A stretch of DNA of 64,000 nucleotides from Cribrihabitans_A pelagius (GCF_048820915.1 NZ_JBMERR010000001.1:124001-188000), one strand, 5' to 3'. Shown: positions 28,465-37,726, counted from the first letter of the stretch. Notes: generated from the sequence alone by a model not told the origin. Made by a program: numbers and translations.

Positions 28465-28504
28465 GCCATCTCCTTTCGTCTGTGGTTGCATGTTGTACCC
28501 AACC

Positions 28505-28529
28505 AACCGGGCAGCCAGGCAAAAGTTCC
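28505..28529 (-). promoter_or_regulatory. Probable EcfG-type promoter of the DUF1328 gene (minus strand)
   Basis: Minus-strand GGAAC (28529-28525), 16-base spacer, GGTT (28508-28505). One mismatch in the -10 element. Confidence 0.55.
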
Positions 28530-28618
28530 CGTTTTTCCGCGCTTTCGCCGTTGCGCGCCTCCGAGGTCAGCGCTTCCGCGTTCCGCGCTCACGCAGGTTT
28601 ACGCTTTCGTGATGCGGC

Positions 28619-28644
28619 GGAACCGGCGGATATCTGCCCACGTT
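28619..28644 (+). promoter_or_regulatory. EcfG-type promoter of the ThDP enzyme-gdhA operon
   Basis: GGAAC 28619-28623, 17-base spacer, CGTT 28641-28644. Exact consensus, 38 bases before the ATG at 28682. Confidence 0.85.
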
Positions 28645-28681
28645 CCCTCTCCGTGATCACGGGAAGGAAGAGGGGCCGAAG

Positions 28682-30334
28682 ATGACAAACGCGGCAGAGC
28701 TGATGGTGCAGTGTCTGGAAGCCGAAGGCGTGAAGCGCATCTTCGGGGTGCCGGGCGAAGAAAACGCCGCCGTGATGATGGCCCTCGAAGATTCCTCCAT
28801 CGAATTCGTCCTGACCCGTCACGAGCAGGGCGCGGCCTTCATGGCGGCGCTGCACGGGCGGCTGACCGGCACCGTGGGTGTCTGCCTCGGCACGCTGGGC
28901 CCCGGCGCTTCCAACCTGCTGACAGGCGTGGCGGACGGCGATCTGGATCACGCCCCGATGCTGGTCATCACCGGCCAGGGCGCGACCTCCCGTCTGCACA
29001 AGGAAAGCCACCAGATCATCGACGTGGTGGCGATGTTCCGCCCGGTCACCAAGTGGTCGCAGGCGATCCTGTCCCCCGGCGCGGTGCCGGAGATCGTCCG
29101 CAAGGCGGTGAAACTGGCCGAGGCCGAGGTGCCCGGCGCGGTGCTGCTGGAACTGCCCGAGGATGTGGCCGCGGCGGAGACCTCTGCCACGCCGCTGCCA
29201 CGCACGTCCGTGCGGCTGCCCGCGCCTGACCCGGCAGCGCTGGACGAGGCATGGGAGATCCTCGCAGACGCCCGTTCTCCGCTGATCATCGCGGGCAACG
29301 GCACTATCCGCACCGGCGCCAGCCCGGCGCTGCGCTCCTTTTGCGCAGAAACGGGAATTGGCGCGCTGATGACCTTCATGGCAAAGGGCGCGCTCGCGCC
29401 CGACGACCCGCGCTGCCTCTTCACCATCGGCATGGGCCAGCGCGACCACCCGGTGCCGGTGGCGGAACGCGCCGATGTGATCGTGACCGTCGGCTACGAC
29501 ATGGTGGAATATCCGCCGCAAAGCTGGAACGGCCCGGGCACTGCGAAGATCATCCATATCGGCACGATCCCGGCCGAGGCCGACCGCCACTATACCCCCT
29601 CGGTGGAGGTGGTGGGCGATCCGGCCAAGGCGCTGGCCGGGCTGGAAGACCGCGCCCGCGGCGCCTCTTTTGACTATGACCTGTCAGGCCAGCGCAAGCT
29701 GCGGGAGACTATGCAGGAAGAATTCGCCGCTTACGCGGACCAAGCTGGCGAGGGCCCGGTGAAGCCGCAGAAATTGATCCATGATGCGCGCGCCTGTCTC
29801 GGCCCCGGCGACATCCTGATCAGCGGCGTCGGCGCCCACAAGATGTGGGTGGCCCGCCACTACCAGGCGCAGGAACCGGGCAGCTGCATCATTTCCAACG
29901 GCTTTTGCTCCATGGGCATGCCGCTGCCCGGCGCCATCGGCGCGGCGCTGAGCTGCCCGGACCGCAAAGTGCTGGGCCTCGCCGGTGACGGCGACTTCCT
30001 GATGAATGTGCAGGAGATGGAAACCGCGGCCCGGCTCAACGCCGATATCACCCTGATGATCTGGGAGGACAAGGGCTACGGGCTCATTGCCTGGAAACAG
30101 GAGCAGGAATTCGGCCGTCACACCGACCTGTCTTTCACCAATCCCGATTGGGTGCAGCTGGGCCGCAGCTTCGGCTGGAAGGCCGATCTCTGCACCTGCG
30201 CCGAAGACGTGCAGGACACTCTGCGCGCCGCGCTTGCCCATGACGGCCCGGCGCTGGTCGCGGTGCCGGTGGACTACAGCGAGAACATGAAACTGACCGA
30301 ACGGCTGGGGCAGCTGACCTCGTCCTGCAAGTGA
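28682..30334 (+). CDS. Thiamine-diphosphate enzyme, acetolactate-synthase-like
   Basis: 550 residues with the three domains of the acetohydroxyacid synthase/pyruvate oxidase superfamily. Catalytic Glu is in RHEQGAAFMA, and the ThDP site has GDGDFLMNVQEMETAARL. At the usual Asn metal-ligand position the sequence reads WEDKGYGL, where catabolic acetolactate synthases have WND, so Glu replaces Asn. No small-subunit gene is nearby. Ribosome site gggaaggaagagg. EcfG promoter upstream, gdhA 13 bp downstream. Reaction uncertain: catabolic acetolactate formation or another 2-oxoacid reaction. Confidence 0.85.
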   Translation: MTNAAELMVQCLEAEGVKRIFGVPGEENAAVMMALEDSSIEFVLTRHEQGAAFMAALHGRLTGTVGVCLGTLGPGASNLLTGVADGDLDHAPMLVITGQGATSRLHKESHQIIDVVAMFRPVTKWSQAILSPGAVPEIVRKAVKLAEAEVPGAVLLELPEDVAAAETSATPLPRTSVRLPAPDPAALDEAWEILADARSPLIIAGNGTIRTGASPALRSFCAETGIGALMTFMAKGALAPDDPRCLFTIGMGQRDHPVPVAERADVIVTVGYDMVEYPPQSWNGPGTAKIIHIGTIPAEADRHYTPSVEVVGDPAKALAGLEDRARGASFDYDLSGQRKLRETMQEEFAAYADQAGEGPVKPQKLIHDARACLGPGDILISGVGAHKMWVARHYQAQEPGSCIISNGFCSMGMPLPGAIGAALSCPDRKVLGLAGDGDFLMNVQEMETAARLNADITLMIWEDKGYGLIAWKQEQEFGRHTDLSFTNPDWVQLGRSFGWKADLCTCAEDVQDTLRAALAHDGPALVAVPVDYSENMKLTERLGQLTSSCK

Positions 30335-30347
30335 AGGAATACCCGCA

Positions 30348-31694
30348 ATGAGCAGCAACAAGACCGACTTCGACAGCTTCCTGTCGGAGCTGAAGGACCG
30401 CACCCCGGGGCAGGAGGCCTTCCACCAGGCGGTGGGCGAGGTGGTGCCGGACATCCTGCCGATCATCAACGACACGCCCGAATACCGCGATGCCGCCCTG
30501 CTGCGCCGCCTGGTGGAGCCGGACCGGGTGATCAGCTTCCGGGTCGAATGGGTGGATGACAACAATTGCGTTCAGGTGAACTGCGGCCACCGGGTGCAGT
30601 TCAACTCTGCCATCGGCCCCTACAAGGGCGGGCTGCGCTTCCATCCCACCGTCGATCTGTCGATCCTCAAGTTCCTTGGCTTCGAGCAGACTTTCAAGAA
30701 CGCCCTCACCGGCCTGCCGATGGGCGGCGGCAAGGGCGGGGCGGATTTCGACCCTTCGGGGCGCTCGCCAGGGGAGATCATGCGTTTTTGTCAGGCCTTC
30801 ATGGTTGCGCTGCATCACTACATCGGCCCCAATACCGATGTGCCCGCGGGCGACATCAACGTCGGTGCGCGCGAGATCGGCTGGCTGTTCGGCGCCTACC
30901 GCCGCATCACCAATGAATTCCAGGGCGCGCTCACCGGCAAGGGCGAAAGCTATGGCGGCTCGGAAATGCGAACCGAGGCGACGGGTTATGGCGTGGTGCA
31001 GTTCCTCGGCCACATGCTGGAGCGCCACGGCGAGCAACTGGAGGGCAAGCGCGTGGCAATCTCCGGCGCGGGCAATGTCGCCACCCACGCGGCCGAGCTG
31101 GCCCTGCGCCGCGGTGCCAGGGTGCTCACACTCTCGGACAGCCGCGGCTTCATCCACGACAAGGACGGTCTGGATGACGAGAAGCTGGCCTGGGTGCGCG
31201 ATTTCAAGGCGGAGAAAGGCGGCAGCTTGGAGGCCTATGCCAAGGAGTTCGGCGCCGACTGGCAGGAGGGCAGCACCCCCTGGGGCGTGGAGTGCGACAT
31301 TGCACTGCCCTGCGCCACCCAGAACGAGCTGGGCGCCGAGGATGCGGAAAAACTGTTGAAAAACGGCTGCGTGGCGCTGGCCGAAGGCGCCAACATGCCG
31401 TTGACACCCGATGCCAAGAAGAAAATCGCGGACAGCGGCATGCTCTTTGCGCCGGCCAAGGCCGCCAATGCCGGCGGGGTTGCTGTCTCCGGGCTGGAGA
31501 TCAGCCAGAACCAGAGCCGCCGGTCGATGAGCTGCGAGGAGCTGGCCGAGGCGCTGGAAGACATCATGGAAGACATCCACGAGCGCTGCGCCGGGGCGGG
31601 CGAGGGCAAGGACGGCATCGACTACGCCAAGGGCGCCAATATCGCGGGTTTCCGCAAGGTGGCGGATGCGATGCTGGCGCAAGGCACCTTCTGA
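30348..31694 (+). CDS. gdhA: Glutamate dehydrogenase, NADP-type
   Basis: 448 residues, normal length for hexameric bacterial GdhA. Substrate site GLRFHPTVDLSILKFLGFEQ and GLPMGGGKGGADFDP with the catalytic lysine, then Rossmann part VAISGAGNVATHAAELAL. Interconverts glutamate and 2-oxoglutarate with ammonia. Starts 13 bp after the ThDP enzyme gene with gaaggaataccc, so it is in the EcfG-driven operon. Confidence 0.96.
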   Translation: MSSNKTDFDSFLSELKDRTPGQEAFHQAVGEVVPDILPIINDTPEYRDAALLRRLVEPDRVISFRVEWVDDNNCVQVNCGHRVQFNSAIGPYKGGLRFHPTVDLSILKFLGFEQTFKNALTGLPMGGGKGGADFDPSGRSPGEIMRFCQAFMVALHHYIGPNTDVPAGDINVGAREIGWLFGAYRRITNEFQGALTGKGESYGGSEMRTEATGYGVVQFLGHMLERHGEQLEGKRVAISGAGNVATHAAELALRRGARVLTLSDSRGFIHDKDGLDDEKLAWVRDFKAEKGGSLEAYAKEFGADWQEGSTPWGVECDIALPCATQNELGAEDAEKLLKNGCVALAEGANMPLTPDAKKKIADSGMLFAPAKAANAGGVAVSGLEISQNQSRRSMSCEELAEALEDIMEDIHERCAGAGEGKDGIDYAKGANIAGFRKVADAMLAQGTF

Positions 31695-31705
31695 GACGCG
31701 ATAGC

Positions 31706-31730
31706 CCCGCGCCGGGCGTTGCGGCGCGGG
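31706..31730. terminator. GC-rich hairpin between convergent gdhA and cytochrome genes
   Basis: CCCGCGCC, 9-base loop, GGCGCGGG, inside the 61-bp gap between two convergent stops. No T run, so termination is only likely. Confidence 0.5.
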
Positions 31731-31755
31731 ACCCGCTCCTTGACTGCCGCCGGGC

Positions 31756-32367
31756 TCAGGCCTCTGGGCAGGCGGTTCCGGTGTCGATCCAGGCCTGGGT
31801 CAGCTGGCCAAAGACCTCCTGGCTGCCGGGCACCGGCTCGCGGCCCTCGCCGGGGTGCCAGCCCCAGCCGACCAGCCCGTCTTCGGCATTGTGCTCGTGC
31901 AGCTCGGCCATGGTGCGGCCGCCGTTGCGCTCGGGGTCTTTGAGCTGGGCGCAGATCTCCGCGCCGCTCTTGCCGATCCATCCGGTCTCCAGCGGTGCCA
32001 GCTGCCAGGGCTCATGCCCGGGGATCGACCCGCCGCCCGCGGCATAAGCGATGTTCTCGTTGCCGTGGCAGGTGGTGCAGCGCATCCCCGGCGCGCCGAA
32101 ATCGGCATCGCCCCGCACCACCGGCGGCTGGTGTTCACTCATCTCCATCCCCTGCCGCGGCGCATCGCCCACCGGATGGCAGTTGAGGCACCGCGGGTGC
32201 TGGATCACCACCAGCATCTCCTCGAAGATCGCGGCGGAGCGTGCGGCTTCATCCTCGATATGGGCAAATTCATCCGGCGAACGCAGCCCGTTCACCGTCT
32301 CTGCGTGCAAGGCCGCCGAAAAGGGGGCGGTGCACAGCAGCGCCGCCAGCAAAGGTGTCTTCCGCAT
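31756..32367 (-). CDS. Diheme c-type cytochrome, electron acceptor of the molybdoenzyme
   Basis: 203 residues. Signal peptide to about residue 22 (FSAALHAETV) and two heme-binding motifs CLNCH and CTTCH. Periplasmic. Starts 3 bases after the large molybdenum subunit gene, so it probably takes electrons from that enzyme. Similar isoquinoline-oxidoreductase loci carry a cytochrome gene of this kind. Confidence 0.88.
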   Translation of the reverse strand: MRKTPLLAALLCTAPFSAALHAETVNGLRSPDEFAHIEDEAARSAAIFEEMLVVIQHPRCLNCHPVGDAPRQGMEMSEHQPPVVRGDADFGAPGMRCTTCHGNENIAYAAGGGSIPGHEPWQLAPLETGWIGKSGAEICAQLKDPERNGGRTMAELHEHNAEDGLVGWGWHPGEGREPVPGSQEVFGQLTQAWIDTGTACPEA

Positions 32368-32370
32368 GGC

Positions 32371-34545
32371 TCAGGCCTCCGCCGCTCTATTGAAGGGAAG
32401 TTGGGTTACGGTCTTGCCGGTCAGCGCCCGCCAGGCATTGGCAACGGCAGGCCCGATCGGCGGCAGCCCCGGCTCGCCCACCCCGGTCGGGGCCTCGTCT
32501 GAAGCGATGATCTCCACCAGCACCTCCGGCATCTCGTTGATGCGCAGCATGCGGTAGGTGTCGAAGTTGGCCTGCTGGATCGCGCCGCCTTCGCCCAGGG
32601 TGATCTCGTCGAACAACACGGTCCCGAGTCCATAGCCGATGCCGCCCTCCATCTGTGCGCGGATCACGTTGGGATTGACCGCAACGCCGCAATCCACCGC
32701 GCACCAGACCCGGTGGACCTTCGGCATGCCGTCATCGTCCGACACCTCGGCGATCTGCGCCACATACGTTTCGAAGCTTTCATGCAGCGCGACGCCGTAG
32801 GCCTTGCCGTCCTTCACCAGCGTGCCGTCCCAGCCGGCCATCTCCGCCACCTTCTCCAGCACGCCGCGGTCGCGGGCAGCGTCGGGTTTCAGCAGATCGA
32901 GCCGCCCCTGCACCGGGTCCTTTCCTTGCGCCTCCAGCACCATGTCGAGGAACACCTCGGTGGCGTAACCGGTGTGCGAATGCCCGACCGAGCGCCACCA
33001 CAGCACCGTCACCGGGCTTTCGCGCGGCACCCAGCCGACCCGCGCATTGGCAAAGTCATAGGGCATGCGGGAGGCGCCCTCAAAAGAGGTGGGGTCCATA
33101 TCGTCCTGTATCATCTGCGCCATCGGGCCGCCCGCCATGATCGACTGGTTCACCACGATATCTTCCCAGCCGGTGAGGCTGCCGTCGCTGCCGATCCCAG
33201 CGCGCAGCTTGTGCACGGTCAGGGGCCGGTAGTAGCCGCCCTGGATGTCGTCCTCGCGGGTCCAGATCAGCTTGAAGGCGCCGGGTCCGCCCGCCGCCTT
33301 GGCGACCTCCGCCAGTTCGGCGGCAAAATGCGCGGTGTCCTGCGCGCGGCGGCCAAAGCTGCCGCCCGCAAACATCACGTTCAGCGTCACATCGGCGGGG
33401 TCCAGCTCCAGCACCTGCGCCAGCGCGGGCACGTCCAGCGAGGGGAACTGCGATCCGATCCAGGCCTCGGCCTTGCCCTCGCCGACCTCGATCACCCCGT
33501 CGAGCGGCTCCAGCGGCGCATGCGCGAGGAAGGGGAAGCGGAACTCGGCCTCGATCACCTGCGCCGCATCGGCGATGCCGTCTCCGCCGTCGCCGATGCG
33601 CTCGGCCTCCATGCCGCCGTCTGCCGCCGCGCTGGAGAACTCCGCATACATCTGTTCGGAAGAGCGCGTCTCGGCACCATTTTCATCCCACTCCACTATC
33701 AGCTTCGCGCGGCCCTTCAGCGCGGCGTGGAAGGTATCGGCATAGACCGCAACCCCTTGCGGGATCTGCCGCACCGCGAAAACCCCCGGCACATCCAGCG
33801 CGGCGGCATCGTCGAAAGAGGCCACCGTGGCGCCGAATTTCGGCGGATGCACCACCGTTACCATCTGCATGTTGTCGCGGTAGACATCCATAGTGAAGAT
33901 CGCGGTGCCGTTCGACTTCTCCGCCGTGTCGAGCTTGGGCCTGTCGGTGCCGATCAGGGTGAAATCCGCGGCAGCCTTCAGCGGCGGGTCTTCCGGCGGC
34001 GTCATCCCCGCCGCCTTCTCCGCCAGCGCGCCAAAGCCCGAGGACTGGCCCGAACTGTGGGAAATCTGCCCCTTGGAGATGGTGATCTCCTCTGCCGGCA
34101 CACCCCATTCCTCCGCCGCGGCGGCGACCAGCATGGCGCGCGCCGCAGCGCCCGCCTTGCGCATCTGCATGTAGGAATTCGCCATCGCGGTCGAGCCGCC
34201 GGTGCCTTGCAGGCCAAAGGCGAGGTTCTTGTACAGCTCGTTGTTCGCAGGCGCGTTTTCGCCGCGCATCTGTGCCCAGTCGGCGTCCATCTCCTCGGCG
34301 ACGAGCGTCGCCAGCCCGGTGAACGGGCCCTGGCCGAACTCGATATGCTTGATGATCACCGTCACGGTATCGTCGGGCGCCACCCGGACAAAGGCGTTGG
34401 GGGCAAAGACGGCCTCGGCGGTGGCGCCGGATTGCAGTGCTGCGGCAGCGCCGGACTGGGCGCGGGCCCGTATGGGCAGGGTCAGGCCGATCACCAGCCC
34501 GGCTGCGGAGGCCAGGAAGCGGCGGCGGGAAATCTGGCTGGTCAT
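32371..34545 (-). CDS. Isoquinoline 1-oxidoreductase-like molybdopterin subunit (beta)
   Basis: 724 residues. The N-terminus SRRRFLASAAGLVIGLTLP is a twin-arginine signal, typical of periplasmic xanthine-oxidase-family enzymes of the Ior type. Conserved pieces include IEFGQGPFTGLATLVAEEMDAD, a GGSFGRRAQDTAHFAAELAE loop near the cofactor and the late GIGYGLGTVLFDE. It hydroxylates N-heterocycles or oxidises aldehydes; the substrate here is unknown. Located 4 bp after the 2Fe-2S subunit. Confidence 0.92.
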   Translation of the reverse strand: MTSQISRRRFLASAAGLVIGLTLPIRARAQSGAAAALQSGATAEAVFAPNAFVRVAPDDTVTVIIKHIEFGQGPFTGLATLVAEEMDADWAQMRGENAPANNELYKNLAFGLQGTGGSTAMANSYMQMRKAGAAARAMLVAAAAEEWGVPAEEITISKGQISHSSGQSSGFGALAEKAAGMTPPEDPPLKAAADFTLIGTDRPKLDTAEKSNGTAIFTMDVYRDNMQMVTVVHPPKFGATVASFDDAAALDVPGVFAVRQIPQGVAVYADTFHAALKGRAKLIVEWDENGAETRSSEQMYAEFSSAAADGGMEAERIGDGGDGIADAAQVIEAEFRFPFLAHAPLEPLDGVIEVGEGKAEAWIGSQFPSLDVPALAQVLELDPADVTLNVMFAGGSFGRRAQDTAHFAAELAEVAKAAGGPGAFKLIWTREDDIQGGYYRPLTVHKLRAGIGSDGSLTGWEDIVVNQSIMAGGPMAQMIQDDMDPTSFEGASRMPYDFANARVGWVPRESPVTVLWWRSVGHSHTGYATEVFLDMVLEAQGKDPVQGRLDLLKPDAARDRGVLEKVAEMAGWDGTLVKDGKAYGVALHESFETYVAQIAEVSDDDGMPKVHRVWCAVDCGVAVNPNVIRAQMEGGIGYGLGTVLFDEITLGEGGAIQQANFDTYRMLRINEMPEVLVEIIASDEAPTGVGEPGLPPIGPAVANAWRALTGKTVTQLPFNRAAEA

Positions 34546-34549
34546 GGTC

Positions 34550-35008
34550 CTATCCCTCCATCAGCCCGGCGGCGTCATGGATCGCCTTGCGGATGCGCAC
34601 ATAGGTGGCGCAGCGGCAGATGTTGCCGGACATGGCGTTGTCGATGTCCTCGTCGGTGGGGTTGGGGATTTCCTGCAAGAGCGCGGTGGCGCTCATCACC
34701 TGGCCGGACTGGCACCAGCCGCACTGCGGCACATCGAGCCCGGCCCAGGCCGCCTGCACCGCCTCGTATTCGGGGCCGTCCATGCCCTCGATCGTGGTGA
34801 CGAAACTGCCGTCCACCATCGAAATGGGCGTCACGCAGGAGCGCCGTGTCATCCCGTTCAGCATCACCGTGCAGGCGCCGCATTGGGCGATGCCGCAGCC
34901 GAACTTGGTGCCCGTGAGCCGCAGCTCGTCGCGCAGTACCCACAGAAGCGGCGTGTCATCGGGGACGTCGGCCGTCACCTCCTTGCCGTTGAGCTCGAAC
35001 GTGACCAT
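34550..35008 (-). CDS. Isoquinoline 1-oxidoreductase-like 2Fe-2S subunit (alpha)
   Basis: 152 residues from ATG 35008 with gggagaaacgcc upstream. Plant-type 2Fe-2S ligands CGIAQCGACTVMLNG with the fourth Cys (RRSC), and the second cluster CGWCQSGQVM plus GNICRCATY. No signal peptide, so it is probably carried out with the Tat-bearing large subunit. Promoter not obvious. The frame open further to 35197 is rejected because the protein family starts at VTFELNG. Confidence 0.95.
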   Translation of the reverse strand: MVTFELNGKEVTADVPDDTPLLWVLRDELRLTGTKFGCGIAQCGACTVMLNGMTRRSCVTPISMVDGSFVTTIEGMDGPEYEAVQAAWAGLDVPQCGWCQSGQVMSATALLQEIPNPTDEDIDNAMSGNICRCATYVRIRKAIHDAAGLMEG

Positions 35009-35190
35009 GGCGTTTCTCCCCGGTTTGCGGCCTCGCGGCCCTGGATTGCGCAGGGACCTAGAGCGAAAGCAGCGGCGGTCAAACGGGGGAGGGGCAGTGC
35101 GGCCGGCGAAGGATGGGCAGGGCCGGAAAAAGGAGCGAAGGGCAGGGCGGTCCAGACCCGCCGCGGGGCCTTCGAGCGCAGGCGGCGGGC

Positions 35191-35217
35191 AAAACAAAAG
35201 GCGCCCGAAGGCGCCTT
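35191..35217 (-). terminator. Terminator after tRNA-Pro
   Basis: AAGGCGCC, loop of four, GGCGCCTT, then TTGTTTT on the minus strand. Begins 8 bases after the tRNA CCA end. Confidence 0.88.
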
Positions 35218-35224
35218 GTTTTAT

Positions 35225-35301
35225 TGGTCGGAGCGAGAGGATTCGAACCTCCGGCCCCTGCCTCCCGAAGACAGTGCTCTACCAGGCTGAGCTACGCTCC
35301 G
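35225..35301 (-). tRNA. tRNA-Pro (anticodon CGG)
   Basis: 77 nt including an encoded CCA. Acceptor CGGAGCG/CGCTCCG, D arm GCTC...GAGC, anticodon stem CTGTC/GGCAG around loop TTCGGGA giving anticodon CGG (reads CCG), T arm GGAGG-TTCGAAT-CCTCT. All four stems close. It lies downstream of the EamA permease, 44 bases from its stop. Confidence 0.97.
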
Positions 35302-35345
35302 ACCGTGGCGCGTGGAGTATACCGCTGTTTGCGGTTTGGCAAGAC

Positions 35346-36302
35346 CTATTCGGCAGGATTTTCACCGGAATTCCGTTTCAGGAAAAACGAGACGTTCATG
35401 CCGCTGCTGGGGACGGTGCGGCTGCGGGTTTGCAGGACGGGGGTGTGGTCGGAGCGGCCGCCGCGGGCCTCGCGCAGGACGATAAAGACGCCGCTGGCGA
35501 TAATCATCCCGGCGCCGATCAGCGTCGGCAGGTCGACGGCCTCGTCGAACAGCAAAACGCCGAAAACCGTGGCCCAGATGATCTGCGAATATTGCATCGG
35601 CGCGACAATCGCCGCTTCGCCGATGGAATAGGCGTTGACCACAAGCAGGGTCGCGGCAAAGCCGAAAAGCGCGATGATGGCGAGGCCTCCGAACGCCTGC
35701 GCCTCCATCGGGACGTAGACGAAGGGCAGCGCCAGCCCCATGGCGACGACGGTGGTGAGCATCGGGAAAAGCATCAGCACCACGCGCCGCTCGACGCTGC
35801 TGAGCTTGCGCAGAATCACCGATTGCGACGCGCTGCCGAAAGCGGCGAGCAGGGCGGCCGCGTGGCCGGGGCCAAGCTCGGTCTCGCCCGGCCGCAGCAC
35901 CACGAGCACCCCCGCAAAGCCCGCCAGCACCGCGGCCATCCGCGGCAGGCCGACCTTCTCCCCCAGCACCGGAATCGACAGCAGTGTGATCAGAAGCGGG
36001 GTGGCAAACAGCAGCGCATAGGTCTGCGCCAGGGGCAGGACGGAAAACGCATAAAAGGCGCTGGCGGGCACCACCGACATTGACAGCGACCGGAGCGCCA
36101 TCCACCCGGGATGGACCGGGCGCAGGGTGCCGGGGGTGGCATCGCGCACCATCAGGAGCGTCAGCAGCGGAAACGACAGCAGGCTGGAAAAGAAGACAAT
36201 CTGAAAGGCCGACATCTCCGCGCTCACGAATTTCACCACCACGTCATGGGTGGAGAAGATCGCATAGGCTAACAGGGCAATCAGGGCTGCTTTGGTATTC
36301 AT
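35346..36302 (-). CDS. EamA/DMT-family permease
   Basis: 318 residues, ten hydrophobic segments in two EamA halves. Starts ALIALLAYAIFSTHDVVVKF and has the late SQIIWATVFGVLLFDEAVDLPTLIGAGMIIASGV. A hydrophilic C-terminal tail of ~40 residues ends in NPAE. Substrate unknown. The 150 bases upstream of the start hold no gene. Confidence 0.88.
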   Translation of the reverse strand: MNTKAALIALLAYAIFSTHDVVVKFVSAEMSAFQIVFFSSLLSFPLLTLLMVRDATPGTLRPVHPGWMALRSLSMSVVPASAFYAFSVLPLAQTYALLFATPLLITLLSIPVLGEKVGLPRMAAVLAGFAGVLVVLRPGETELGPGHAAALLAAFGSASQSVILRKLSSVERRVVLMLFPMLTTVVAMGLALPFVYVPMEAQAFGGLAIIALFGFAATLLVVNAYSIGEAAIVAPMQYSQIIWATVFGVLLFDEAVDLPTLIGAGMIIASGVFIVLREARGGRSDHTPVLQTRSRTVPSSGMNVSFFLKRNSGENPAE

Positions 36303-36454
36303 GCCTTCTCCGGCGATTTGAGGGATATCGGACGCAACCGCCCGCCTATAGCGCTAACGCCGCACAGGCGGCGCGTGCAAGAGCGGATTGGCGCGAAGGC
36401 GGCGCTTTTGCGCCGGAGCGCGGTACAAAAGCTCGTGTGCTGAGGGCACCGCAC

Positions 36455-36488
36455 AAAAAAGGGGCCGGAAGGTCACCCTTCCGGCCCC
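36455..36488 (-). terminator. Rho-independent terminator of leuB
   Basis: GGGGCCGGAAGG, 4-base loop, CCTTCCGGCCCC, with six T on the minus strand. 34 bases after the leuB stop. Confidence 0.92.
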
Positions 36489-36521
36489 GTCATCTCGTCA
36501 GCAGCGGCTCAGTGGCCGGTC

Positions 36522-37625
36522 TTACAGGCTGGTGTCCAGCGCGGCGACGATGGCATCACCCATCTGGCTGGTCGAGACAGGCTCCTTGCCCTCCTCGCCC
36601 AGAAGATCGGCAGTGCGCACGCCATCGGCCAGCACCTTTTCGACCGCGGCTTCCAGGCGGGCAGCCTCTGCACCCTGATCGAAGCTGTAGCGCAGCGCCA
36701 TGGCAAAGCTCAGGATACAGGCGATCGGGTTGGCCTTGCCTTCCCCCGCAATGTCGGGCGCGGAGCCATGCACCGGCTCATACAGGGCCTTGGGTCGGCC
36801 GTTTTCCATCGGCGCGCCAAGCGAGGCGGAGGGCAGCATCCCGAGCGAGCCCGTGAGCATTGCGGCGCAGTCGGACAGAATGTCGCCGAACAGGTTGTCG
36901 GTCAGGATCACGTCGAACTGCTTGGGCGCGCGCACCAGCTGCATGGCACCGTTGTCGGCATACATGTGCGACAGCTCGACCTCCGGGTATTCCTGGCCGA
37001 CGCGGGTCACCACCTCGCGCCAGAGGATGCCGGATTCCATCACGTTGGCCTTCTCCATCGAGCAGAGCTTCTTGTTCCGGCGCATCGCCAGTTCAAAGGC
37101 CGACCGCGCAGCGCGCTCGATCTCGCTCTCGGTGTAGCGCTGGGTGTTGATGCCGACCCGCTCGTTGCCTTCCTCGAAGATGCCGCGCGGCTCGCCGAAG
37201 TAGACGCCGGAGGTCAGCTCGCGCACGATCATGATGTCGAGCCCGGCGACGATGTCCTTCTTCAGGGAGGAGAAATCCGCCAGCGCATCGAAACACTGCG
37301 CGGGCCGCAGGTTGGAGTAGAGGTCCATCTCCTTGCGCAGGCGCAGAAGCCCGCGCTCTGGTTTCACCGAGAAGTCGAGATCGTCGTATTTCGGCCCGCC
37401 CACGGCGCCGAGCAGCACCGCGTCGACGTCCTGCGCCTTGGCCATGGTCTCATCCGCGAGCGGTAGCCCATGCTTGTCATAGGCGGCGCCGCCGACCAGG
37501 TCCTCGCTCACATCGAACTGAAGGCCGCGCTTGTCGCCGAACCAGGAGATGATCTTGCGCACTTCGGCCATCACCTCGGGGCCAATCCCGTCGCCGGGCA
37601 GAATCAGAATCGATGGGTTGGGCAT
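36522..37625 (-). CDS. leuB: 3-isopropylmalate dehydrogenase
   Basis: 367 residues. ILILPGDGIGPEVMAEVRKI at the start, substrate arginines in ERGLLRLRKEMDLYSNLRP, and TDNLFGDILSDCAAMLTGSLGMLPSASL near the metal site. Third step of leucine synthesis. The ATG at 37625 is chosen because AAGGAGG lies six bases upstream; the ATG two codons earlier directly abuts that site. It follows the EEP gene by ~100 bp. Confidence 0.96.
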   Translation of the reverse strand: MPNPSILILPGDGIGPEVMAEVRKIISWFGDKRGLQFDVSEDLVGGAAYDKHGLPLADETMAKAQDVDAVLLGAVGGPKYDDLDFSVKPERGLLRLRKEMDLYSNLRPAQCFDALADFSSLKKDIVAGLDIMIVRELTSGVYFGEPRGIFEEGNERVGINTQRYTESEIERAARSAFELAMRRNKKLCSMEKANVMESGILWREVVTRVGQEYPEVELSHMYADNGAMQLVRAPKQFDVILTDNLFGDILSDCAAMLTGSLGMLPSASLGAPMENGRPKALYEPVHGSAPDIAGEGKANPIACILSFAMALRYSFDQGAEAARLEAAVEKVLADGVRTADLLGEEGKEPVSTSQMGDAIVAALDTSL

Positions 37626-37726
37626 GCGCATCCTCCTTGAAATCGCTGGCAAAGGGCCTAGCGGCAGAGGCGGGCAGGGTCAACAACGGCCTGCGGGTGC
37701 TGGTGCCGCAGGTGCAGGGCGGCAGT

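Noticed and set aside
35225..35346. tRNA-Pro as an integration site
   Set aside because: No integrase, no repeat of the tRNA 3' end nearby and no composition change around it.
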